From: Gracilimonas sp.
Lineage (GTDB): Bacteria > Bacteroidota > Rhodothermia > Balneolales > Balneolaceae
Assembly (NCBI RefSeq): GCF_040218225.1
Contig: NZ_JAVJQO010000006.1
Span: forward strand, 1-64,000
Direction: 5' to 3'
DNA: 64,000 bases
The notes below the pieces were generated by a model. That model was not told where the DNA came from. It saw nothing but the letters and a program-made list of their open reading frames with translations, and made no database searches. A program made the position numbers and the translations under genes. This document shows positions 41,500 to 50,713 of the stretch, one piece after another (the first letter of the stretch is position 1; every line of letters begins with the position of its first letter).

Positions 41500-42678
41500 A
41501 TGAACAAAGCGCAGCAGCTCGAAAAGCAATATCACTTTCAGGTGTACAATCGCCTGCCCGTCACCTTATCTCATGGCAAAGGAGCCTTGGTTTGGGATAC
41601 AAAAGGCAATGAATATCTGGATGCTTTTGGTGGACTCGCCGTAAATAACCTCGGACACTGTCATCCAAAAATTGTTGCAGCTATCAAAGAACAGGCAGAA
41701 AAGCTGCTGCACGCCTCCAATTTCTTTTATAACGAACCACAGAGTTTACTGGCTGAAAGACTTGCAAAACTTTCCGGTTTAGACCGGGTTTTCTTTTGTA
41801 ACAGCGGCGTGGAAGCTATGGAAGCCTGCGTAAAACTAGCCAGAAAATGGGGTAAGAAGAATGGAAAAAGCGGGGATGTAATCACGCTAAGTGAAGGGTT
41901 CCACGGCCGTTCGGTAACCACCATCGCAATGGGAATGCCAAGTTATCAGGAAGGGTTTGACCCCATGCCAACCGGGTTTGACCAGGTTCCTTTTAATGAT
42001 TTCGAAGCCCTGAAAGCCAAAGTCAATGAAGATACCATCGCGATTGGTTTTGAAACTATACAGGGCTCCGGTGGAGTGAATGTAATAGATGGTGAATTCC
42101 TTAAAAAAACCCGCCAGCTTTGTGATGATCTAAATATCCTGATGATTATTGACGAAGTGCAGTGTGGCGTAGGCCGGTCCGGTAAATTCTACGCGTATCA
42201 ACATTTTGATGTAAAACCAGATATCGTTGCTACCGCTAAAGCATTGGCTGGAGGCATACCCATCGGATCTATTATGGCGAAAGAAGAAGTTGCTTCTGCC
42301 CTTGGATTCGGTGATCACGGCACCACTTTTGGCGGCAATCCATTTGCCTGTCACGTTGCCAATGCTGCTTTGGATGCTATTGAAGAAGAAGGACTCGTCG
42401 ATGGAGCTGCAGAAAAAGGGGCTTTCATGATGGAATTACTTAAAGAAAAAGTAGCCGGCCTTACTTCGGTAAAAGACATTCGTGGACTTGGACTGATGTT
42501 AGGTGTGGAACTTAACCGGCCAGCCCGACCTGTAGTTGATAAAATGTTTGAACATAATATTCTGGGTAATGCAGCTCATGGAACCGTTGTAAGATTTCTT
42601 CCACCTCTGGTCATCACAAAAGAACAAATTGAACGTGTTGTTGATGAGCTGGTTTGGGCTTTGAACCAAACTGACTGA
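41500..42678 (+). CDS. Class III PLP aminotransferase, ArgD/DapC-like
   Basis: 392 residues, the length of acetylornithine-type aminotransferases. Landmarks are GNEYLDAFGGLAVNNLGHCHP, the PLP-phosphate loop NSGVEAMEACVKLAR, FHGRSVTTIAMG, the cofactor-binding DEVQCGVGRSG, and the Schiff-base Lys in ATAKALAGGIPIGS. It moves an amino group from glutamate-type donors to an omega-semialdehyde. ArgD-type enzymes often also serve as succinyl-diaminopimelate aminotransferase (DapC). The lysine cluster further along has dapD but no dapC, so that second role is attractive but unproven. Confidence 0.85.
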   Translation: MNKAQQLEKQYHFQVYNRLPVTLSHGKGALVWDTKGNEYLDAFGGLAVNNLGHCHPKIVAAIKEQAEKLLHASNFFYNEPQSLLAERLAKLSGLDRVFFCNSGVEAMEACVKLARKWGKKNGKSGDVITLSEGFHGRSVTTIAMGMPSYQEGFDPMPTGFDQVPFNDFEALKAKVNEDTIAIGFETIQGSGGVNVIDGEFLKKTRQLCDDLNILMIIDEVQCGVGRSGKFYAYQHFDVKPDIVATAKALAGGIPIGSIMAKEEVASALGFGDHGTTFGGNPFACHVANAALDAIEEEGLVDGAAEKGAFMMELLKEKVAGLTSVKDIRGLGLMLGVELNRPARPVVDKMFEHNILGNAAHGTVVRFLPPLVITKEQIERVVDELVWALNQTD

Positions 42679-42727
42679 TAGAAAGCGGATTACGCCGATA
42701 TAATGGATTCTTTAATTCAGTTCGTCG

Positions 42728-43570
42728 TTACTTCTTAACCTGCTGTGCTGTCAGGTAAAACCCGATATTGTATTTTACAAACTGATCCATTTTCAGCAAT
42801 GGAGCCTGACTGGTTGTTCTGAACCAGGTATTGGGTTTTCTCATCGTACGATCTGCCCTGAAACTGATATCCTGTATCTCACTGTTATTAAGAGAAACGG
42901 CCTCAATCCACTCCACCGTCAAAAGTACATTTTCTTCAGTGACAATGTCATAACCTCTTAAATTTACTAAAACAGTGCCGGGTTCTTTTGGTGCTCTGAA
43001 TAATTCATTTTCCGTAATAAGATTTCGAACAGGTTTATCACCATTCATCTCATACAAATTCACCCGGAAAAGCAGGCTGTCATCACCGGTGTGATTGAAA
43101 ATAAAATGAGCCGAGTATATCAATGTTTGACGGTCTATTTCTATCAGTCCGCCGATTTCCGTTCCAAGCAGAGTACTTCCAAAACTAATGCTTTGTCTCT
43201 TTTTATTGAGATTGTATCCTAATTCTTTAATCCGACCCAATGCTTTTTCTTTTACGGTAATTTCATCGAGATTATAGGTAGCCGGATTAAGAAGAATAAC
43301 CTCATCCGCTAATATGTCTTTAATAGAAAAGGTATCTGTTTCGTACCCAATAGCTGAGAATGTTACACTATCAATTTCAGCAGTGTAACCTAAACTAAAT
43401 TTACCTTCAGCATTGCTGACTGTTCCTTTCATCAGGCTTATGATACCTATATTGACATAAGGAACCGCTTTTCCTGTTTCAGCATCCTGAACAATTCCTG
43501 TTACTTTTTCTTGTGAGAATGATAGCGTTGAAAGTAAAAGTGGTATGATGAAGGCAAGGAATATTCTCAT
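42728..43570 (-). CDS. Secreted carboxypeptidase-regulatory-like domain protein
   Basis: 280 residues, signal peptide ending SFSQ. Residues about 22-105 form a CarboxypepD_reg-like domain (VTGIVQDAETGKAVPYVNIG, KGTVSNAEGKFSL, TFSAIGYETDTF), the same module that precedes TonB receptors. Here it is followed not by a plug but by a 170-residue beta-rich region with no recognised family. The phrase NLDEITVKEKAL is the usual linker after this domain. It may bind partners in the outer membrane. Confidence 0.8.
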   Translation of the reverse strand: MRIFLAFIIPLLLSTLSFSQEKVTGIVQDAETGKAVPYVNIGIISLMKGTVSNAEGKFSLGYTAEIDSVTFSAIGYETDTFSIKDILADEVILLNPATYNLDEITVKEKALGRIKELGYNLNKKRQSISFGSTLLGTEIGGLIEIDRQTLIYSAHFIFNHTGDDSLLFRVNLYEMNGDKPVRNLITENELFRAPKEPGTVLVNLRGYDIVTEENVLLTVEWIEAVSLNNSEIQDISFRADRTMRKPNTWFRTTSQAPLLKMDQFVKYNIGFYLTAQQVKK

Positions 43571-43626
43571 ACATGTTTTCTTTATGGTTTAGTTCTCACT
43601 TCTAGACAACTTCTGTTTTGAGGTAG

Positions 43627-44805
43627 TCAGTCAGGCAGACTTATTTTCCCAAAGTGAATTTTCTCTTTTGTTACTCCGGGAATTTTGAAACCCTCTCCGG
43701 CTACCAATTCATTGGCAAAAAAGGCCATCATTGCCGCTTCTTTTGCATCTGCTGAAATTCCCAATTCTTCAAAATCTTTGAATTCTGCATGAGGGTTTCT
43801 GTCTTTCAGATCTTGCATTAACGTTAGGTTATGAACACCTCCCCCGCTCACATAACACTCAAACGCTTCTTCACCAATTATTTCATCAAAAGCGCGACTT
43901 ATGCTCTGTGATGTAACGGCTGTCAATGTGGCCACCAAATCTTCGGGCGACAATTCGATCTGATGTCCTTCCATCAGATTTTCGATAAACTCCAACTGGA
44001 AGTCTTCCTGACCGGTGGTCTTCGGAAATGCTTTTCTGAAATACGGTTCAAGCAGTATATATCTCACCAATTCGGAATGAACCGTACCTGATGCCGCAAT
44101 CTTTCCATCTTCATCAAAAGGCTGACTGAAATGCTTTTGCATGGCCTCGTTAATCAATGTGTTTGCAGGACCGGTATCGCTGGTCAGTACTTCTTTTTTA
44201 CTCTTATGAGAAGGAAGCCAGGTGAAGTTTGCTATACCCCCCAAGTTTAGAAGAAGTCGGTTTTGTTTCTGATCCCGAAATAAAACTTCATCAAATATAC
44301 CGGCCAGCGGGGCTCCTTCTCCTCCAACCGCTGTATGCTTCTGACGAAAGTCAGATACCGTAATAATTCCTGTTTTTTGGGCTATGTGATCACCATCAAC
44401 GATCTGCAAGGTTGCATTGTTCTGATCCTGACTTTGGGCCGGGGCATGATATATGGTTTGACCATGGCTGGCTATTAGATCGACTTCCCCGGACGTAATA
44501 TTTAAGCTCTTTAGCGCTTCTAAAATAGCTGAGCTATAATGATCGGCAAGTTCAGAATGCAACACTGTTAATTCACGGGCATTAACCTGCTCTTTGGATT
44601 GTACAGCAAGAATACGATTTCGTAAACCTTCAGAATATTCTTGTGTTAGGAACCGTAGAACATCAATAGACGTGCCCGTTCCGTCACCGGATACTTTGCA
44701 TACACAAATATCCAATCCATCAAGGGATGTCCCTGACATCAGGCCGATTATAAGACGTTCTGATTTTTGGGAAATTTCCCACAGTTTTGCCAAATATTTA
44801 TTCAT
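43627..44805 (-). CDS. anmK: Anhydro-N-acetylmuramic acid kinase
   Basis: 392 residues. The family signature IIGLMSGTSLDGLDICVC opens the ATP-binding fold. LLNLGGIANFT, TSDTGPANTLINEAM and CYVSGGGVHNLTLM are the other conserved loops. AnmK opens and phosphorylates 1,6-anhydro-MurNAc to MurNAc-6-phosphate in peptidoglycan recycling. That fits functionally with the NagZ-type GH3 domain encoded in the same window, although the two genes are some 33 kb apart. Start at MNKYLAKLWEISQKSERL; slightly long N-terminus for the family. Confidence 0.93.
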   Translation of the reverse strand: MNKYLAKLWEISQKSERLIIGLMSGTSLDGLDICVCKVSGDGTGTSIDVLRFLTQEYSEGLRNRILAVQSKEQVNARELTVLHSELADHYSSAILEALKSLNITSGEVDLIASHGQTIYHAPAQSQDQNNATLQIVDGDHIAQKTGIITVSDFRQKHTAVGGEGAPLAGIFDEVLFRDQKQNRLLLNLGGIANFTWLPSHKSKKEVLTSDTGPANTLINEAMQKHFSQPFDEDGKIAASGTVHSELVRYILLEPYFRKAFPKTTGQEDFQLEFIENLMEGHQIELSPEDLVATLTAVTSQSISRAFDEIIGEEAFECYVSGGGVHNLTLMQDLKDRNPHAEFKDFEELGISADAKEAAMMAFFANELVAGEGFKIPGVTKEKIHFGKISLPD

Positions 44806-44843
44806 AGATTTAAGCTGAATTTATAAGCTAGAACCTAAGGAAA

Positions 44844-45089
44844 ATGAGCGAACCTACCGAAGACGAAATTAAAGCTTTTATTGAAGATGTTGAATTTCTG
44901 ATTCAAACCCTTAAGGACAGTTTTGAGTCTGCCGATGCGCAGTTTTTCATTGATGAGCATAATGATATTCTATACGTGAAATTAGAGGGATTGAATGATT
45001 ATGACGAACACGAAATTGAAGAAATTGCGGCTCCGGTGTTAAGCGAACTGGATTTGGATTTTGAAGAAATTATTTTGCTCCCATTATAA
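44844..45089 (+). CDS. Small acidic hypothetical protein
   Basis: 81 residues, strongly acidic (about 27 Asp/Glu), cytoplasmic, no Cys. A helix (EIKAFIEDVEFLIQTLKDSF) is followed by short strands (AQFFIDEHNDILYVKLEG) and another helix. I do not recognise a family. It stands between the divergent anmK and the threonine-synthase fusion, with its own terminator. Codon use looks like that of its neighbours, and an AAGGAAA ribosome-binding site precedes the ATG. Confidence 0.65.
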   Translation: MSEPTEDEIKAFIEDVEFLIQTLKDSFESADAQFFIDEHNDILYVKLEGLNDYDEHEIEEIAAPVLSELDLDFEEIILLPL

Positions 45090-45092
45090 TCA

Positions 45093-45117
45093 GAGCGCCT
45101 AAAAAAGCGCTTTTTTC
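45093..45117 (+). terminator. Intrinsic terminator after the small acidic gene
   Basis: The short stem AGCGC (45093-45097) / GCGCT (45107-45111) is followed by a run of six T residues. The stem is weak but correctly placed 4 bases after the stop. Confidence 0.6.
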
Positions 45118-45176
45118 TTTATTTTTTGATAACTTCGGTTTCGTATTATCTGCGATAATCCCAATAAAACTAACCC

Positions 45177-46886
45177 ATGAAGTCAAGCAATTCCGGATAT
45201 ACCATGAGCTGCATTATGTGTGGCCAGGAAAATGACGAAAGAGAGACAAGTACGTACTGCACTTATTGTGGAGGTGTTCTGGAAATTGAATACAATCAGC
45301 CTGAAAAGAATATTCAGTATCCTCTTAAAGAGATTCTTCCCGATCCTTTGAAGAACCATTTTACCTCGCTCAAAAGACTGAACCGGCTTTCAGAAAAATA
45401 TGGTGCTGAACTATATGCAAAGCTCGAATTTGAACACCCCACCGGGTGTTTTAAAGACCGGGGAAGTTATGTTGAAGTACAAAAAGCACTTGAATTAGGT
45501 GCAGATGCAATCTGTCTGGCCTCCACGGGAAATATGGCTGCTTCAGTAGCAGCATATGCTTGCTATTTTAAAATTCCTTGTTTCGTTTTTGTACCCGAAA
45601 AGACGCCGGAAGTAAAGCTGGCTCAAGCGACCATTTACGATGCGACTATCATCAAGATTAAGGGAGATTTCATGGCTTGTGAAAAACTGTGCCGTGAGTT
45701 TGCCAAATCCGGGAATTATTATCTGGCTGGTGATTATGTATTCCGGCAGGAAGGCCAGAAATCATTCTCTTATGAGCTATACGAGCAAGGTGATACAGAT
45801 TTCGATTACATTTTTGTACCCATTGGCGCCGGTACTAATTTTGCTGCTATCTATAAAGGATACAAGGAAATGAAAGCTTCAGGGATGATTGACAAAATCC
45901 CAAGCTTTGTAGCCGTTCAACCCGAACAAAGTTCGCCGGTTGTTGAAGGTATTTTCAAAAAAGACAAGATCGTCAAAGATCAGGTGAATACCATGGCTGA
46001 TGCCGTTGCTGTAGCCGATCCACTGGATTTCTACAAGGTATTTCGCGGGATTGAGGAAACTGACGGACTAGCTTTTACCGCTACGGAGAATGAACTGCTC
46101 GATTCTATGAAAGAAATGACGGTTGAAGAGGGGTATTTCACCGAACCAGCCTGTGCTATTCCTCTTGCTACCTTCAAAAATAACCTGGAGCAATTCAACG
46201 GCAAAAAATGTCTGTTTGTTCTAACCGGAACCGGACTTAAAAGCTCACATATTGTTGCCAAATACTCTCTGTCTTCCCCTGTTCTTCCTCCAAACCTGGA
46301 AAGGGTCCAACAGTATATAGAGTCCGGATTTATTGATATGCAAAAGAACAGCTGGGGACAATCCCGTAATACCGGGTTTGAGAATGTCAATATGGACGAA
46401 GGACATACCAAGCTATATGATGAGTATGTAAATAACATCAACCGTAAAGGGAAAACGCTTAAGGAAGAAGAAATCAAAGTGCTTCGTTCGCTTGTCTACA
46501 ACGAAGATGCCGACCTTGTTTACCCGGTCGAAGTGGTAGACTACAAACTTACCATGCGCAAACACGGATTGGTAAGTGCAGCCGTAAAGCTGAAGATTGA
46601 AGATCGGGATGAAATCATTTCTTTAGATCAAGGCGTGGGCCCTATTGATGCGATTTTGACAGCTATTAAGGCCGAAACGGATGCATTTCTGCCGCTGGAA
46701 GTGATTAATCACGAAGTGGAAATCTTAAGTCCAGATACTGATTCACTCGTCGTCGTAACCTTAACGCTTGGAAAAGAAGGGCATCGATTCACATCCAAAG
46801 GTGCCTCCCCTGATACGCTTGAGGCTGTTATTCAAGCATTTGTGAAAGGACTGGCTGTGGCTAATAAAGCACTGGCTGTTGGGTAA
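45177..46886 (+). CDS. Threonine synthase-like PLP enzyme fused to a LeuA-type allosteric (dimerisation) domain
   Basis: 569 residues. An N-terminal zinc ribbon has Cys12/Cys15 and Cys28/Cys31. The fold-type II PLP domain (about 50-365) carries Lys93 in TGCFKDRGS as Schiff base and ASTGNMAASVAAYA as phosphate loop, most like threonine synthase. From about 412 the sequence matches the C-terminal part of 2-isopropylmalate synthase. First comes a linker segment (YDEYVNNINRKGKTLKEEE), then the regulatory domain (about 450-569) with GVGPIDAILTAIKA and SPDTLEAVIQAFVKGLAVANKAL. In LeuA and citramalate synthase this domain binds Leu or Ile for feedback inhibition. Here it would let a branched-chain amino acid control threonine formation. 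Start at Met10 is possible. Confidence 0.85.
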   Translation: MKSSNSGYTMSCIMCGQENDERETSTYCTYCGGVLEIEYNQPEKNIQYPLKEILPDPLKNHFTSLKRLNRLSEKYGAELYAKLEFEHPTGCFKDRGSYVEVQKALELGADAICLASTGNMAASVAAYACYFKIPCFVFVPEKTPEVKLAQATIYDATIIKIKGDFMACEKLCREFAKSGNYYLAGDYVFRQEGQKSFSYELYEQGDTDFDYIFVPIGAGTNFAAIYKGYKEMKASGMIDKIPSFVAVQPEQSSPVVEGIFKKDKIVKDQVNTMADAVAVADPLDFYKVFRGIEETDGLAFTATENELLDSMKEMTVEEGYFTEPACAIPLATFKNNLEQFNGKKCLFVLTGTGLKSSHIVAKYSLSSPVLPPNLERVQQYIESGFIDMQKNSWGQSRNTGFENVNMDEGHTKLYDEYVNNINRKGKTLKEEEIKVLRSLVYNEDADLVYPVEVVDYKLTMRKHGLVSAAVKLKIEDRDEIISLDQGVGPIDAILTAIKAETDAFLPLEVINHEVEILSPDTDSLVVVTLTLGKEGHRFTSKGASPDTLEAVIQAFVKGLAVANKALAVG

Positions 46887-47013
46887 AACATGAGTGCTGT
46901 ATTTTCGGGGCAATTCATGACTTTCGGGTGTTGCAGCGATTAAGCTACAGCAGGTGAAAAATAGTTCTGTCTCAACTTTTATAAATAAAACTCGCTGCTA
47001 ATTCTTGTATTAG

Positions 47014-47021
47014 TATATTTG
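47014..47021 (+). promoter_or_regulatory. Possible -7 box ahead of the metallo-hydrolase gene
   Basis: TATATTTG fits TAnnTTTG exactly. If used, transcription would begin just downstream, making the ATG at 47067 the real start and excluding the TTG/ATG at 47019/47022. No TTG is found at the right distance upstream, so confidence is low. Confidence 0.3.
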
Positions 47022-47066
47022 ATGCCATCAGAAATAAAGAAGCTGATAATTATCAAATTGAATTCT

Positions 47067-48197
47067 ATGAGCAAGCTTCTATCCATATCTAAAAAAATTA
47101 TGACTGCATTTATTGGCCTCGGATTGGCGTTGGCTGTGGCTACTTTTCTCTACATGAAGCAGGAAAAGTTTGGCCAGGCACCTTCTGGCGTCCATCTGGA
47201 TAAAATCACTTATTCCCCAAACTTTGTTGATGGAGAATTCCGGAATCTCAACTTCACTCCAGATTTAACGGAGGGTTATTCAATGATGGGGATCATTTAT
47301 GAACAGTTTTTCAAAACACATCCACGAACGGAACCAGAACAGCCTATTCCATCACAGAAGACAAGCTTGCTGAATTTAGCTCAAGATGAAAATGTGCTCA
47401 TCTGGTTTGGGCATTCTTCTTATTTCATTCAACTGGATGGAAAAAAGATTTTGGTTGATCCTGTTTTCAGCGGTAATGCCTCTCCCATTCCCGGTACCGT
47501 AAAGGCTTTTAAAGGAACCGATGCTTATTCTGTTGATGATATTCCGGAAATCGATTATCTATTTATCAGTCATGACCATTACGATCACCTGGACTACACC
47601 ACAATAAAAGCACTCAAAGAGAAGGTGAAGATGGTTATTTGCGGGCTTGGTGTTGGTGCCCATTTTGAACGGTGGGGCTATTCATCACAACAAATTTTAG
47701 AACAAGATTGGTATGATAAGCTTGAGCCAGACTCTGGTTTCGTAATACGAACGTTGCCAGCCCGACATTTTTCCGGGCGGGGATTCACCCGAAAAAATAC
47801 ACTTTGGGCTTCTTATCTATTTCAGTCTCCTTCCCAGAAAATCTACTTTGGTGGTGACAGCGGCTACGATCCTTTCTTTGCTGAAATTGGAGAAAAGTAT
47901 GGACCCATCGACTTAGCGATCCTTGATAATGGCCAATATAATGTGGCATGGCGAGAGCTCCATTTATTCCCGGAGGAAGTCATGCAGGCTACAAAAGACT
48001 TAAAAGCCAAACGACTATTTCCGGTGCACTCGTCAAAATTTGTACTTGCAATGCACCCATGGGATGAGCCACTTAATGAGCTGGACAGGCTAAATGAGAA
48101 TCAGGCTATTCCACTGGTTACACCTGTCATTGGAGAAAAGGTATTGCTGGGAGATTCAACCCAAGCTTTCAGCAAATGGTGGAAGAATTTAGACTAA
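47067..48197 (+). CDS. MBL-fold metallo-hydrolase (NAPE-PLD/RomA-like)
   Basis: 376 residues from MSKLLSISKK; upstream in-frame TTG and ATG codons would add up to 16 residues. One N-terminal membrane anchor (about 12-30) is present. The metallo-beta-lactamase core has the zinc motif SHDHYDHLD, then LPARHFSGRG, GGDSGYD and a final FPVHSSKFVLAMHPWDEP. This matches the UlaG/N-acyl-phosphatidylethanolamine phospholipase D-like branch (RomA-type proteins). The substrate is probably a lipid or phosphodiester and the active site faces the periplasm; both are inferences. Confidence 0.85.
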   Translation: MSKLLSISKKIMTAFIGLGLALAVATFLYMKQEKFGQAPSGVHLDKITYSPNFVDGEFRNLNFTPDLTEGYSMMGIIYEQFFKTHPRTEPEQPIPSQKTSLLNLAQDENVLIWFGHSSYFIQLDGKKILVDPVFSGNASPIPGTVKAFKGTDAYSVDDIPEIDYLFISHDHYDHLDYTTIKALKEKVKMVICGLGVGAHFERWGYSSQQILEQDWYDKLEPDSGFVIRTLPARHFSGRGFTRKNTLWASYLFQSPSQKIYFGGDSGYDPFFAEIGEKYGPIDLAILDNGQYNVAWRELHLFPEEVMQATKDLKAKRLFPVHSSKFVLAMHPWDEPLNELDRLNENQAIPLVTPVIGEKVLLGDSTQAFSKWWKNLD

Positions 48198-48266
48198 AAC
48201 TTTGTTAATCATGTATTCGTTGAACCGGTTTTAATACGATCCAACGAATAATGATTTTCTGAATTC

Positions 48267-49013
48267 TTATCTGAGTGCTTCTTCAAGCTCTAGTGATGCG
48301 TTACTTCCTGAATCACGGTATTTCACGATAATCGGGCACGCCATACTGAGTCCGTTTTCTTTCGCCCAGTCGTTGTTTACAGGACGGGTTCCGGGAATCA
48401 CAACGGCATTTTCAGGGATGGCTGAGCCACGTTCCAGAACTTTCTCATTCACGGTATCATAAACAGGAACTGCTTTGGAAAGGGTTACGCCCGGAGCAAT
48501 TACCGCTCCCTTCTTAACCAAAATCCCTTCTACAATAACAGAACCTGCTCCGATAAAGCAATCGTCTTCTATGATCACCGGATTCATTCCTACCGGTTCT
48601 AAAACTCCCCCGATTTGAACTCCCGCTGAAAGGTGAACATTTTTACCAATCTGTGCACAAGAACCCACCAGTGCATGACTGTCTACCATGGAGCCTTCGT
48701 CAACATAAGCCCCAACGTTAACGTAGGCCGGAGGCATGATAATCACACCGGAAGAAACATAAGCTCCGCGCCGGACTGATGAACCACCGGGTACCAATCG
48801 TACTCCATCTTCAGGACCAAAGAACCGGGGAGGCAGGTTGTGTTTGTCTACAAATCCTTCATAGATACCTTCGTATGAGGTGTTTTCGCCATCTTTGAAA
48901 GAAGCCAATATAGCCTCTTTAACTTCTACATTAGCCTCCCAACCATTCTCGGTTTTATTGGCTGCGCGTACGGTTCCTTCTTCTAATTGATCTAAAATTT
49001 CTTCGTAACTCAT
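48267..49013 (-). CDS. dapD: Tetrahydrodipicolinate N-succinyltransferase (DapD)
   Basis: 248 residues, somewhat shorter than E. coli DapD (274). The left-handed beta-helix of hexapeptide repeats is clear: YVNVGAYVDEGSMVDSHALVGSCAQIGKNV is the DapD signature region, with VIIEDDCFIGAGSVIVEG after it. The enzyme succinylates tetrahydrodipicolinate in the succinylase branch of lysine/diaminopimelate synthesis. Acetyl-CoA specificity is a possible alternative. It is last in the minus-strand lysC-dapB-dapA-dapD set, separated from dapA by a repeat element. Confidence 0.9.
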   Translation of the reverse strand: MSYEEILDQLEEGTVRAANKTENGWEANVEVKEAILASFKDGENTSYEGIYEGFVDKHNLPPRFFGPEDGVRLVPGGSSVRRGAYVSSGVIIMPPAYVNVGAYVDEGSMVDSHALVGSCAQIGKNVHLSAGVQIGGVLEPVGMNPVIIEDDCFIGAGSVIVEGILVKKGAVIAPGVTLSKAVPVYDTVNEKVLERGSAIPENAVVIPGTRPVNNDWAKENGLSMACPIIVKYRDSGSNASLELEEALR

Positions 49014-49045
49014 TCTGTGTTTTTGTTTTTGAATTCATTAATTGT

Positions 49046-49126
49046 GTCACCCTGATCCTGATTTGTAGAGTAAAGAATCTAAATTAGTCAAACACTTGAA
49101 GATTCTTCGCTTCCGCTCTGAATGAC
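49046..49126. repeat. GTCA...TGAC palindromic element between dapA and dapD
   Basis: The element begins GTCACCCTGA and ends TCTGAATGAC. The inner stem is AAGAATCT (49073-49080) / AGATTCTT (49100-49107). It resembles a degraded version of the 190-bp GIY-YIG-associated element (GTCATCCTGA ... GAAGGATCT ... TCAGGATGAC). It could weaken readthrough from dapA into dapD. Confidence 0.6.
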
Positions 49127-49131
49127 TTGAA

Positions 49132-50025
49132 CTATCTATTACTTTGTTCAGCAAGCCACGCTGCAATTTCTTCGTCTGCTTTCATCAGGTTTTCTTCCAC
49201 TTCCTCTGATATATCCCCAAGAGATAGTGGTAACCTAACGGTATCATTATCAATCCAGTTCTTTTTGCTAAGCAGAACTTTAACGGGAACCGGATTGGGT
49301 GCTTTAAACAATCGATCGGTGGCAGTTTTCCATAAAGGAAATAAATCATCTGTTTGCCCTTTTATGCAAAGCTCCACATATTTGTGGGTCGCTTTTGGCC
49401 ATACATTGGCTGCAACGGAAACCAGTCCAACTCCACCTTCTTTGCTGAAAGCCGGAGTCATTCCATCATCACCACTGTAGAACTTAACATCAGGGGCTTC
49501 ACGACGAAAAGCTTTAAACTCTTCTACGCTTCCACTGGCTTCTTTCACTCCCATCAGGTTATCAAATTCTCTACTGAGCCGAGCCGGAACACTTGGGTGC
49601 ATTTTTACCCCCGTTCGGGATGGCACATTATACAACATGCAGGGTATATCGGTTTCAGCCATCAGCTCACTGAACCATTCAAACTGTCCTTCTGCACCGG
49701 GCTTTGCGTAAAGAGGGGTTACCAATAGTAAAGCGTCCGGCTTCACTTCGTTGCAGAAATGAATAAAGTCAACCTGGGCTGGCAAGTTAAAGCCACCTAC
49801 TCCAACCATCAAAGGAACGTCCAGATTCAAATCTTTGGCAAACTCAGCGACTTCCCTTTTTTCTTCTTCATTCAGATTCAGTCCTTCGCCGGTACTTCCC
49901 AAAACCAACACTCCATTTCCGGCCTCTTCCTGCTTTCTGAGAATGTTTTCAAAACTGCTGTAGTCTACGCTCCCATCTGTATTCATTGGGGTTACAATGG
50001 CTGTCCAAAGGGGAAATTTTTCCAT
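49132..50025 (-). CDS. dapA: 4-hydroxy-tetrahydrodipicolinate synthase
   Basis: 297 residues, TIM-barrel. Pyruvate-binding motif GSTGEGLNLNEEEKREV, Tyr in YNVPSRTGV and the Schiff-base Lys in GVKEASGSVEEFK are all present. It condenses pyruvate with aspartate semialdehyde as the first committed step to diaminopimelate. Its ATG shares one base with the dapB stop (TAATG), so the two genes are translationally coupled. Confidence 0.95.
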   Translation of the reverse strand: MEKFPLWTAIVTPMNTDGSVDYSSFENILRKQEEAGNGVLVLGSTGEGLNLNEEEKREVAEFAKDLNLDVPLMVGVGGFNLPAQVDFIHFCNEVKPDALLLVTPLYAKPGAEGQFEWFSELMAETDIPCMLYNVPSRTGVKMHPSVPARLSREFDNLMGVKEASGSVEEFKAFRREAPDVKFYSGDDGMTPAFSKEGGVGLVSVAANVWPKATHKYVELCIKGQTDDLFPLWKTATDRLFKAPNPVPVKVLLSKKNWIDNDTVRLPLSLGDISEEVEENLMKADEEIAAWLAEQSNR

Positions 50026-50702
50026 TATTGTTGTTCCTCAATTACTTGATCAAATAACTGCCCAAAGGTACGAATTCCAGCTTCCATCTTCGAATTGTTT
50101 ACCAGTTGCCTGGCGGCCCAAATCGCTCCCTCTGCAAATAAAGCACGATCCAGAGCTTTGTGTCTTAAAGTAATTTCTTCGGTATCGGTCTTTAGTGTCA
50201 GCTCATGAATTCCCTTTACATCACCTTCTCGGGCTGAGGTCACTTCCGCCTCTTTACCCAACCATTCTTTCCATGAAAGGGCCGTTCCGCTTGGGGCGTC
50301 TTTTTTGTGAATGTGATGAACTTCATGAATATGAAATTCCGGGTCTTTCAAAATGTTAGAACCAGCTGAGATAGCCTCGATGCTTTTCCGGATGATATTC
50401 ATACCCAGGCTAAAGTTGGAAGCCATAATCCATTTGGTATTTTTTGATTTCACACGATCTTCCAAATCATCCGGCCAGGCATATCCGGTACTACCCCAGG
50501 CAGCCGGAATCCCTGACTCAATAACCGCATCAATTACATCCGGTACGGCATCACCAGGTACAAAAATAATGACGGCGTCAGCTTGTTTAAGTTTTTCTAC
50601 GGTAGGCGGATTATGTGCATCAAATGCTTCCGAGAGTTCTTCTCCGAGTAGCTCAACTACTTTTCCACCTGTCTTTCCAGTTCCTATAACCGCGATCTTC
50701 AT
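50025..50702 (-). CDS. dapB: 4-hydroxy-tetrahydrodipicolinate reductase
   Basis: 225 residues, at the short end for the family (typically 240-275). The N-terminal Rossmann start is IAVIGTGKTGGKV, with Lys/Thr rather than the usual GRMG, a variation seen in Bacteroidota enzymes. The substrate-binding signature is HHIHKKDAPSGTAL, with SNFSLGMNI before it. It reduces the DapA product with NAD(P)H. It lies 11 bases after lysC and overlaps dapA by one base. Confidence 0.93.
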   Translation of the reverse strand: MKIAVIGTGKTGGKVVELLGEELSEAFDAHNPPTVEKLKQADAVIIFVPGDAVPDVIDAVIESGIPAAWGSTGYAWPDDLEDRVKSKNTKWIMASNFSLGMNIIRKSIEAISAGSNILKDPEFHIHEVHHIHKKDAPSGTALSWKEWLGKEAEVTSAREGDVKGIHELTLKTDTEEITLRHKALDRALFAEGAIWAARQLVNNSKMEAGIRTFGQLFDQVIEEQQ

Positions 50703-50713
50703 AAATCTGATTC

